Source: an uncultured Muribaculaceae bacterium
GTDB taxonomy: Bacteria; Bacteroidota; Bacteroidia; Bacteroidales; Muribaculaceae
NCBI GenBank assembly: GCA_910586175.1
Contig: CAJUIJ010000172.1
Coordinates: 1 to 5,218 of the forward strand
Reading direction: 5' to 3'
Length of the DNA: 5,218 nt
The translations under genes were made by a program, and so were the position numbers. Below, in pieces: positions 1 through 5,218 of the stretch. Position 1 is the stretch's first letter, and each line of letters begins with the position of its first letter. The notes below the pieces were generated by a model, which saw only the letters and a program-made list of their open reading frames with translations, was not told the DNA's origin and ran no database searches.

Positions 1-41
1 AAATTTAACGCCTCTCTTCAGTAGGAATTAAAGCTCAAAAG

Positions 42-71
42 TTGTTATAATTATAAGATATGTAAGGTTTG
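42..71 (+). promoter_or_regulatory. Possible Bacteroidota-type promoter of the Gly-rich gene
   Basis: The Bacteroidota primary sigma factor prefers TTTG or TTG near -33 and TAnnTTTG near -7. Here a TTG at 42-44 is followed, after 19 nt, by AAGGTTTG at 64-71, which matches the -7 element at all but its first base. Transcription would begin near 77-80, leaving a leader of only about 12 nt before the ATG at 91. The match is imperfect and the region is AT-rich, so chance resemblance is possible. Confidence 0.35.
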
Positions 72-90
72 CATTAAATATATTACGCTT

Positions 91-654
91 ATGAAAACAC
101 ATTTTTTACATCTCAATAAGTTGTTTAAGTCGTTGGCTGCAATGGCTTTCGTCTTGGCTCTGTCTGCGTTTGGCGTTTCGGCGCAGAATAGTTTGCCCGC
201 CCCCGGTTCGGGTGGAGGTTTCCGTCCCTCCGGCGGTGGCTTCGGAGGCCCGGGCTTCGGCGGTCCCGGTTTCGGAGGAGGATTCGGACCTGCCTACAAT
301 CCCGGCCCACCGCCACCTCCGGCATGGGGCAACCCCTGGAATAATGGCTATAACCCCACTGTTGTAATAAGCCCTACGATTACGGTCAATAATTCCGCCA
401 ACAGCGGTATAACGAAAGTGATTGCAAATGGCTACGATGCCATGGGTGTGTGGCGGGTGGTCCCGCTCGTGGTGAGCTACCAATATAACGGTGTGCAATA
501 TAACGTGAATGTGCTCAACGCCTGGAATCCTTGGACCGACCAGTGGGACAAGGGTGTGGATCAGCAGGCTTTCAGCACCGATTACGTGCTCCGCAACGTC
601 ACCTACGACTTCTACGTCCCCCTGTCGTTCGGCACATTCTATTTTAACCTCTGA
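91..654 (+). CDS. Secreted glycine/proline-rich protein of unknown function
   Basis: A 187-residue protein that I do not recognise as a named family. Residues 1-31 form a typical signal peptide: Lys-containing N-terminus, hydrophobic stretch LAAMAFVLALSAFG, and a probable signal peptidase I cut after Ala31 (VSA|Q). The mature protein has three parts: a low-complexity Gly-rich segment (about 40-66) with GFGGP repeats, a Pro run (73-77), and a C-terminal region (about 90-187) rich in Val, Asn, Trp and Tyr that looks like short beta strands. There is no cysteine and no obvious catalytic motif. It should be exported to the periplasm or beyond, perhaps as a surface or structural protein, but this is inference. 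The ATG at 91 is well placed before the signal peptide and TGA ends it at 652-654. It is convergent with the minus-strand operon, so it is probably not part of that system. Confidence 0.8.
   Translation: MKTHFLHLNKLFKSLAAMAFVLALSAFGVSAQNSLPAPGSGGGFRPSGGGFGGPGFGGPGFGGGFGPAYNPGPPPPPAWGNPWNNGYNPTVVISPTITVNNSANSGITKVIANGYDAMGVWRVVPLVVSYQYNGVQYNVNVLNAWNPWTDQWDKGVDQQAFSTDYVLRNVTYDFYVPLSFGTFYFNL
238..282 (+). repeat. In-frame 15-nt tandem repeat coding GFGGP
   Basis: Three consecutive in-frame 15-nt units encode GFGGP, GFGGP and GFGGG (residues 50-64), followed by a partial FG. Third codon positions differ between units (for example GGA/GGC/GGT), so the amino-acid pattern is kept while the DNA has drifted. 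This points to an old or selected repeat rather than a recent slippage event. The stretch is markedly GC-richer than the surrounding sequence. Confidence 0.7.
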
Positions 655-676
655 CACAATACTCTATTTATAGCTA

Positions 677-709
677 AGCGGGTGCATCATAAACTATGAT
701 ACACCCGCT
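677..709. terminator. Hairpin between convergent genes, probable shared terminator
   Basis: A 14-bp stem (677-690 paired with 696-709) encloses a 5-nt loop AAACT. It sits between the stop codon at 654 and the opposing stop codon at 736-738. In plus-strand RNA one position is a C-A mismatch. In minus-strand RNA the same position is a G-U wobble, so the stem is complete in the direction of the four-gene operon. No strong T tract follows on either side, which weakens a textbook intrinsic terminator call, but position and stability support a transcript end for the minus-strand operon and perhaps both genes. Confidence 0.7.
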
Positions 710-735
710 CGGTAATTATGTCAAAGCATTTATTT

Positions 736-3072
736 TTAATCAGCTTTTAGTACTGAGGTGTCTTGTATGGTGCCGGAAAGTCCTTTCTTGGCACTTTTAA
801 ACGATTTGCCAAAGTTAAGGTTGTAAGTTACCTTTATAGAGGCAATCCAGAATGACTGTGGCATCTTCTGTGTGAAGTGTTCTTTAAGCATGGGGTTGTC
901 TGTCCACCGTTCGTAATACCATGCCTTATATTTGCTGAAAAGGGTATAGGCCGTTGCACCAAACTGAAAGTCTCTCCACCTGTAAGAGACAGATATGCCA
1001 CTTTCAGGGTTATTCTCGGCCATCATATATGTGTTGATATTGTATCGAGGAGTCTGTGCGAATATGTAGAATGACCATGGCCCGAAGTTGCAAGCCACGG
1101 TGCCTCCACCATTCCATTTGCCATGTTTGGACTTATAAGTGCCGTTCACTCCAAGAGCATATTGATAACCTGCAAAGAGGTATATGTCGAGATGGTTGAA
1201 GAGGTTCTTCAGGTTGACATTGGCTGAAGCAGAGAGGATGTTCATGTTGCCGAAGTTCTCGTAAGTGCTTACGAATCGTCCGTTGCCCATGTAACCATAT
1301 GTACTTGTAATGCTGTTTTTAGAGTAGTTGTCTTGCAGGGTTACGTAAGCGTTTACATGTTTGCCGTGATTGTAGATAAGCCTGAGTCTCCCTATCATAG
1401 GATGTGCAGTCTTCAGGTTAGGATTGCCACTCACCACCACATTCTGGTTTTGGTCAACTTCGATTGTGGAAAGCTGCGCGAGTGTGGGCACATAGGGAGC
1501 GTAGTTGCCGTAAAAATTGAGCATGAACCCTTTGGGTAGCGCGTAGTTTAGTTGCAGAGCTGCCACCCCGCGCCAATAGTCAGTGGGGCGTATCCGGTCG
1601 TCTACGTGTGTGTACATGCCACGTCCCATAAGGTAGAAGCTTAACTTCTCTTTTTGCCAGAAAAGCGAGGCGCTGAGGCTTGTGTTGTTGTCGTTTAGTC
1701 TGGCAGTCTGGTCGGAATTGTATATATTTCTCGCATAGCTGAACGACTCTTGCGCTGTGGCACTGAATGTGCATTTGCCAATTGGCATATCGTAGCCCAC
1801 GCTTGCTAACATACCATAGAAGCGGTTGCTCGTTGTGGTGTAATTGTCAAATGGGTTTGCCGGGTTCTTTTCACTATATTCTCTCGTGTACCATAAGTCT
1901 GTGTATGTCAGCATCACCTCCGATTCGAGTTTGCGTTCTCCTTTCCATTCCTTGCTGAAATAGAGGTCGAGCGTGGGGCTTTTGCTGTCGTTGCGGGCAT
2001 CTTGCCAGCGGTCGAAGGGTGTTGCGCCGTTTACCGACATCTCTCCGTTCTGCGTGCGTCGGTCGTTGAAGAAATTAGCCGACACTGTTGCCACTCCCAT
2101 CACTTTGCGGTCTGGGTTGTAATATGTGTATGAGGCTGCCACATTGTTAGAGGTGTAGCGCATCAGGGAGTTGCGACTTTTAACTTGCTCGTTGAGTTCG
2201 AAGCCGTCGGAAGGTCCTATATATGTGCGGGTGAAATCATATTTCACCTTATTGTATTTTCGGGTGTCATTGTTGTAGTTAACCTCAAACTGCGACATGC
2301 CTGTGTTGTAACTGCCTGCCAGTACGCCGTTGGTAAATGATTCGGGCATCCAGGGGCACATGCTGCCGTAGGCATAAACGGAACCTCCATCGAGCCTTTG
2401 TTTCAGCACAATGTTTATCACGCCCCCTACATCGCCGTCGCCCATATATTTTTCGGTGGGATTGTCTTGATATTCGAATTTCAGGATTTTTGCCGGGCTG
2501 AGGCCTTTGACATATTCGAGAGACTTAGGCACGCCATTGACCTTGAACACTACTGACCCGCCATAGCAAGACACGCTTTGAGTCACGATATTGACATCGA
2601 GACCGGGTAGTTGCTGATGTGCGAGAAGGTCGAGTGTGGTCATTGACATCTTTACATCGCGCACAGAGGGTATAGAGACTATTTTACGCGCATCTTGGGT
2701 CACCGGTGTAGCTTCCACCATCACCTCATCGAGCTGAACGGTTTTGGGAAGCTTTATAGTGCCGGCATCGAAATCGCCGGCAAATGCCTTGATATTGAGT
2801 ATGTGTTCCACTTTGCCGTCGCGCCCTATTTCTATGTAATAAGGCTTTCCGGTAGCGAGACCCTCGAACTTAAGATAACCTGTGAGGTCGCTCATCGCAC
2901 CTTTAATGTAAACAGAGTCGGCATCAAAAATACATCCTTTCACATAACCCAAAGGTTCGTTGCTCTCTCTGCCCACCACTTGAACCACAACCGTCTCCGC
3001 CATTGCGGCAACGCACCCCATCAATGCAGTAATAGCCAAGACACCTGCCGAAAACTTAATCCTGCTTATCAT
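736..3072 (-). CDS. Outer-membrane beta-barrel protein, TonB-dependent-receptor-like
   Basis: A 778-residue outer-membrane protein. Residues 1-25 are a signal peptide with a probable cut after AMA (Ala25). About 26-118 resemble the carboxypeptidase-regulatory-like beta-sandwich that precedes many Bacteroidota receptors, ending in LDEVMVEATPV, the position where such proteins carry their TonB-box-like segment. About 130-225 resemble a plug domain (KVNGVP at 177-182, then DGDVGGVINIVLK). From about 226 on, alternating aromatic/polar strands with N-, D- and Y-rich loops suggest a barrel of the outer-membrane beta-barrel family. The last barrel-like strand ends near Phe754 and a polar tail of about 24 residues follows. 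The length is normal for the family. The ATG at 3070-3072 lies inside the maturase gene (17-nt overlap), so the two are probably translationally coupled. The barrel could export, take up or bind the modified peptide; which of these cannot be read from sequence. No SusD partner is visible. Confidence 0.85.
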   Translation of the reverse strand: MISRIKFSAGVLAITALMGCVAAMAETVVVQVVGRESNEPLGYVKGCIFDADSVYIKGAMSDLTGYLKFEGLATGKPYYIEIGRDGKVEHILNIKAFAGDFDAGTIKLPKTVQLDEVMVEATPVTQDARKIVSIPSVRDVKMSMTTLDLLAHQQLPGLDVNIVTQSVSCYGGSVVFKVNGVPKSLEYVKGLSPAKILKFEYQDNPTEKYMGDGDVGGVINIVLKQRLDGGSVYAYGSMCPWMPESFTNGVLAGSYNTGMSQFEVNYNNDTRKYNKVKYDFTRTYIGPSDGFELNEQVKSRNSLMRYTSNNVAASYTYYNPDRKVMGVATVSANFFNDRRTQNGEMSVNGATPFDRWQDARNDSKSPTLDLYFSKEWKGERKLESEVMLTYTDLWYTREYSEKNPANPFDNYTTTSNRFYGMLASVGYDMPIGKCTFSATAQESFSYARNIYNSDQTARLNDNNTSLSASLFWQKEKLSFYLMGRGMYTHVDDRIRPTDYWRGVAALQLNYALPKGFMLNFYGNYAPYVPTLAQLSTIEVDQNQNVVVSGNPNLKTAHPMIGRLRLIYNHGKHVNAYVTLQDNYSKNSITSTYGYMGNGRFVSTYENFGNMNILSASANVNLKNLFNHLDIYLFAGYQYALGVNGTYKSKHGKWNGGGTVACNFGPWSFYIFAQTPRYNINTYMMAENNPESGISVSYRWRDFQFGATAYTLFSKYKAWYYERWTDNPMLKEHFTQKMPQSFWIASIKVTYNLNFGKSFKSAKKGLSGTIQDTSVLKAD

Positions 3073-4330
3073 ATATTTCCTCCAATTGTTTCATGTAATA
3101 TTGCTCCTCAATAGCCCTGATCACAAACTTGTCCTTTGCCTCGTCATCGGGGTAAGGACACATTCCACCTCTTTCTCTATCCATTAGGGTCTTGGCGCAT
3201 CCTCCGCAACACATAGGCAATATCCTGCAATCCTTACATTTTGTTTCCCATAATTTTTTACGGTTGTCGAGCATATAACTGTCCATCGATATGCTCCCGT
3301 CTTCCTTGATTTCACCGTCAGGGATAAATTCTTCAAAATTGATGGCAGTGCATTTATACACCTTGCCGTCAAAATTGATTACGGCAGAGTTTTCCTTATC
3401 GCCGTAGCAAGGATTATTCAGACGGTCATTAATCATTTCTGACACCTTGAATCCATTCTCGGCTATCTGCTTATATAATTCAAATGTCTTGGTAGAAATA
3501 TCCTTGGCCTTGTCTTGCCATACCTGTTGAACAGTGAATTTGACCCTCTTTTTTGCATCATCCGAGATGTCTGAGAGATATGAGGGTATCTCGAGGCATG
3601 AGGTGATGTTCTCTGCAGTGACGTTTAATCTCACGATTACCTCCAGTCCATTATTCGCTAATTTTTTGATGTTGTCGGTGATTGTTTTGAAAGAATCGGC
3701 TTTGTTGCTAACCCTCGTTTTATTATGAAATTCTCTTCCTCCATCGAGGGTAATTTGAAAGTGTCCGATGCTGAAATGTTTGAAATCTGCAATTATTTGG
3801 TCTGATAAAAGGAATCCATTAGTAGTGAACGATATTATATATGGCTTACCGCGGGTTTCGCTCTGTTGCTTGCAAAATTCCATGACAGGCAGAACTATAC
3901 TCTTGTATTCAAGCAGTGGTTCACCTCCAAAAAACATGATACTTATCGAATCATAATCCATAAAGATTTTCGCAATAGCTTTGCGGCAAGTTGTCAGAAT
4001 GTCGCTTGACATTGGCCTTTTATCATTATGATTTTCGTAGCAGTACCAACATCTGAAATTACAGTTTAGTGTGGGATTTATAGTTAAAAGAAAATCTCTA
4101 TTTGTTTGCCCGGTGTTTTTCTCAAAAATCTTTTTAATTTTTTCAAGGCAATCTTCATTCGATTTTGCTAAAAAACCATTTTGTTCCAGCCAGCTGTATG
4201 TTTGGGGGTTAGATGATAACTCCTCAAAAGATTTGGAACTCTTTACCAGCATGGAGGCATGAGTAAAAGAATTGAATAGAAAATCACAAGAATCATTAAA
4301 ATGAATGCGATTGTTAAATATGCTTTCCAT
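3056..4330 (-). CDS. Radical SAM/SPASM peptide maturase
   Basis: A 424-residue enzyme counted from the ATG at 4330. The radical SAM cluster motif CNFRCWYC (C90, C94, C97; CX3CX2C) would bind the 4Fe-4S cluster that cleaves S-adenosylmethionine. FFGGEPL (GGEP at 135-138) is the SAM-contact motif and TTNG follows at 169-172. The C-terminal SPASM domain is complete: C308, then G322-X4-C327, then C365-X2-C368-X5-C374-X3-C378, and a final C391, enough for two auxiliary clusters. Residues about 20-75 resemble the N-terminal segment seen in many Bacteroidota peptide maturases, which may help bind the leader (inference). The upstream Cys-rich precursor is the obvious substrate, and thioether or another radical crosslink is the likely product. 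The residue after C327 is Thr, not the catalytic Asp I recall at that point in anaerobic sulfatase maturases, and no sulfatase lies nearby. A TTG at 4363 would add 11 residues but falls within a hairpin stem, so I prefer the ATG. Confidence 0.9.
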   Translation of the reverse strand: MESIFNNRIHFNDSCDFLFNSFTHASMLVKSSKSFEELSSNPQTYSWLEQNGFLAKSNEDCLEKIKKIFEKNTGQTNRDFLLTINPTLNCNFRCWYCYENHNDKRPMSSDILTTCRKAIAKIFMDYDSISIMFFGGEPLLEYKSIVLPVMEFCKQQSETRGKPYIISFTTNGFLLSDQIIADFKHFSIGHFQITLDGGREFHNKTRVSNKADSFKTITDNIKKLANNGLEVIVRLNVTAENITSCLEIPSYLSDISDDAKKRVKFTVQQVWQDKAKDISTKTFELYKQIAENGFKVSEMINDRLNNPCYGDKENSAVINFDGKVYKCTAINFEEFIPDGEIKEDGSISMDSYMLDNRKKLWETKCKDCRILPMCCGGCAKTLMDRERGGMCPYPDDEAKDKFVIRAIEEQYYMKQLEEIYDKQD

Positions 4331-4355
4331 AAGTGTCGATGTCAGGTGAATGTAT

Positions 4356-4380
4356 GGGGGCAAGAACGAGTCTTACCCCC
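4356..4380 (-). promoter_or_regulatory. Intercistronic hairpin between precursor and maturase
   Basis: GGGGGTAAGA and TCTTGCCCCC (minus-strand sense) form a 10-bp stem around a 5-nt loop CTCGT. In minus-strand RNA every position pairs, one as a U-G wobble; in plus-strand RNA that position is a C-A mismatch. The element begins 20 nt after the precursor stop codon and ends 25 nt before the maturase ATG. No T tract follows in the minus direction, so it is more likely a partial terminator, mRNA-stability or processing element than a full stop. Such elements commonly raise precursor output relative to the enzyme in peptide operons; that role here is inferred from position. Confidence 0.65.
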
Positions 4381-4400
4381 TTTGTAATTTGATATGTAAC

Positions 4401-4679
4401 TTATACCGATAGGGGACAGCGTGCACCGTTAGCGGGACAACCGCCAACATGTGTAGGACAAGTCGTTATATTATTAGCGATTATGGGATCTGCCGGACAT
4501 CCCCGATTGGAGTCACAATCTGACCCGTTAGAACCATGACATTTATACGCATTTATTCCACAAAGTACGTTACCCTGTGGATCGGAAGTCTCTATGCCGG
4601 CTCCGCCAAAAAGGATAAGACATTCCTCCTCCTTCAAGCTATTGGAGGAGTGCCTGATGAAATCTTCAAATGTTTTCAT
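4401..4679 (-). CDS. RiPP precursor peptide with double-Gly leader and seven-Cys core
   Basis: A 92-residue peptide without a Sec signal. Residues 1-26 look like a double-glycine leader: Leu15 at -12, Glu19 at -8, Leu23 at -4 and Gly25-Gly26 at -2/-1 fit the usual pattern, with Cys20 replacing the common hydrophobic residue at -7. Cutting after Gly26 would release a 66-residue core holding cysteines 40, 47, 55, 61, 74, 81 and 88. Four are followed by Pro (61, 74, 81, 88), and the 40/47, 74/81 and 81/88 pairs each have exactly six residues between them. The core is also rich in Gly, Asn and Ala. The radical SAM/SPASM gene immediately downstream makes this its probable substrate. The architecture recalls the annotated GG-Bacteroidales natural-product precursors, but membership needs a profile search. 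Nothing directly shows whether the product is an antimicrobial, signal or metal binder. Confidence 0.85.
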   Translation of the reverse strand: MKTFEDFIRHSSNSLKEEECLILFGGAGIETSDPQGNVLCGINAYKCHGSNGSDCDSNRGCPADPIIANNITTCPTHVGGCPANGARCPLSV

Positions 4680-4691
4680 AAGTTAGAAATT

Positions 4692-5153
4692 TTAGAGGGT
4701 TATTTTTGCCATTTTTTCTATATCTAAAAGAGAGAATGGTGTTTTGAGGGATTTGCCGTCTAACGATGATTTATAAACCAACGTAAAAGGTATTTGTAAG
4801 TTGTAGCAACTCTTTGCCAATGCATTGGCGTCAGCACCCTCACCAATCATCGTTACATATTCATCCCATTTTTGTATAATGGGATTCAGAATCTCCTCGA
4901 TTTGTGTAAAAGGAATAGCTATCTCCATTGTCACAATTATCGGAGTCTTTGGAGTTTCGATATTTGTAACATCACACGAATTATTGGAGAATCCAGCCGC
5001 GTTGAATGGCAGTTTGGATTTCCATTCCACAATCAATGATTTCGTACATGCAGAAGCATCCTTGCAGAGCGTGCTTTGGTCTGCTTGCTTAGTTTGAGCC
5101 ATCGCCGGAATGCATGCAATGACTGCCAATAACGAAAATACTAATTTTTTCAT
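4692..5153 (-). CDS. Small secreted protein with four mature cysteines, unknown function
   Basis: A 153-residue protein that I do not recognise. MKKLVFSLLAVIACIPAMA is a signal peptide, with a probable signal peptidase I cut after Ala19 (AMA|QTK). The mature part has cysteines at 30, 36, 60 and 116, enough for two disulfides in the periplasm, and alternates strand-like segments (PIIVTMEIAIPF, 71-82; IPFTLVYKSS, 121-130) with a helix-like stretch (83-102). No enzyme motif is visible. A lipobox-like VIAC (11-14) would allow a lipoprotein reading, but the residues after that Cys do not resemble a surface-export signal. It is the first gene of the operon and ends 12 nt before the precursor start, so the two should be made together. 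It could be a periplasmic partner, immunity or binding protein for the peptide; this is inferred from position only. Confidence 0.8.
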   Translation of the reverse strand: MKKLVFSLLAVIACIPAMAQTKQADQSTLCKDASACTKSLIVEWKSKLPFNAAGFSNNSCDVTNIETPKTPIIVTMEIAIPFTQIEEILNPIIQKWDEYVTMIGEGADANALAKSCYNLQIPFTLVYKSSLDGKSLKTPFSLLDIEKMAKITL

Positions 5154-5218
5154 AGGCTGAAGATTTATATGTTTTTAATTATAGTTTACTTGCACGAGCA
5201 AGAAAGAATCGCAAAAAT
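5154..5218 (-). promoter_or_regulatory. AT-rich leader upstream of the peptide operon
   Basis: The 65 nt before the ATG at 5153 are AT-rich and contain no gene. A TTTG (minus sense, 5215-5212) and a TATAATTA (5183-5176) vaguely resemble the Bacteroidota -33 and -7 elements, but they lie 28 nt apart rather than about 19-21. A small inverted repeat, CTTGC-ACGA-GCAAG (5189-5202), lies in between and could be an operator or the end of an upstream transcript. No Shine-Dalgarno sequence precedes the start codon. I cannot tell whether the operon starts here or continues beyond the window. Confidence 0.25.

Noticed and set aside
106..657. Long antisense reading frame of 183 codons opposite the Gly-rich gene
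   Set aside because: It mirrors a GC-rich, repeat-containing gene, has no signal peptide or domain, and its composition (many Arg, His, Thr) is typical of a shadow frame.
3013..3072. Lipobox-like LMGC in the barrel protein signal peptide
   Set aside because: Met at -2 is atypical, and a clear AMA|E cut site follows; large barrels of this type are normally not lipoproteins.
2695..3114. Plus-strand frame of 139 codons
   Set aside because: It lies wholly opposite the barrel gene start and maturase end, and its translation has no recognisable domain or export signal.
4331..4363. TTG start giving the maturase 11 extra N-terminal residues
   Set aside because: The TTG lies within the stem of the 4356-4380 hairpin, while an ATG at 4330 follows 25 nt after it and starts a normal-looking N-terminus.
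5112..5153. Lipoprotein signal (VIAC) in the small secreted protein
   Set aside because: The motif fits a loose lipobox, but the hydrophobic stretch continues to a better signal peptidase I site (AMA|Q) and no acidic surface-export signal follows the Cys.
5189..5202. Inverted repeat CTTGC-ACGA-GCAAG as an operator or terminator
   Set aside because: Arms of only 5 bp near the window edge are easily found by chance, and no gene context upstream is visible.
1..5218. CRISPR arrays, tRNA or rRNA genes, insertion sequences
   Set aside because: No regularly spaced repeats, no tRNA- or rRNA-like segment and no transposase-like reading frame or terminal inverted repeats were seen; the only tandem repeat is the coding GFGGP stretch.

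Overview
The window suggests a Bacteroidales bacterium (Bacteroides/Prevotella/Muribaculaceae type; the family cannot be resolved from sequence alone). The evidence is an outer-membrane beta-barrel protein of the Bacteroidota kind (carboxypeptidase-regulatory-like domain, plug, barrel), start codons without Shine-Dalgarno sequences, and a double-glycine radical-SAM peptide precursor of the type common in this order.

Layout. A promoter-like region (1-90) leads into one plus-strand gene (91-654) for a secreted glycine/proline-rich protein of unknown function. A short convergent intergenic region (655-735) holds a strong hairpin, probably a shared terminator. The rest of the window (736-5153) is a tightly packed minus-strand operon of four genes. 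In transcription order they are: a small secreted protein with four mature cysteines (5153-4692); a 92-residue peptide precursor with a double-Gly leader and a seven-cysteine core (4679-4401); a radical SAM/SPASM maturase (4330-3056); and an outer-membrane TonB-dependent-receptor-like beta-barrel protein (3072-736). Gaps are 12 nt between the first two genes and 70 nt between precursor and maturase. The last two genes overlap by 17 nt. The 70-nt gap contains a 10-bp hairpin whose mismatch becomes a G-U wobble only in the minus-strand RNA, as expected for an element that keeps precursor output above maturase output.

Working model (inference): this is a ribosomally made, post-translationally modified peptide (RiPP) system. 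The SPASM enzyme would install radical crosslinks on the Cys-rich core, most likely thioethers. The leader would be removed at Gly25-Gly26 by a C39-type exporter not encoded here. The product would then act at or cross the outer membrane through the co-encoded barrel, with the small Cys-containing secreted protein as periplasmic partner. The precursor's CP-headed heptad core, together with a dedicated barrel and a small exported protein, is the part most likely to be poorly described. The next genes upstream of 5218 lie outside the window, so the cluster may be incomplete.
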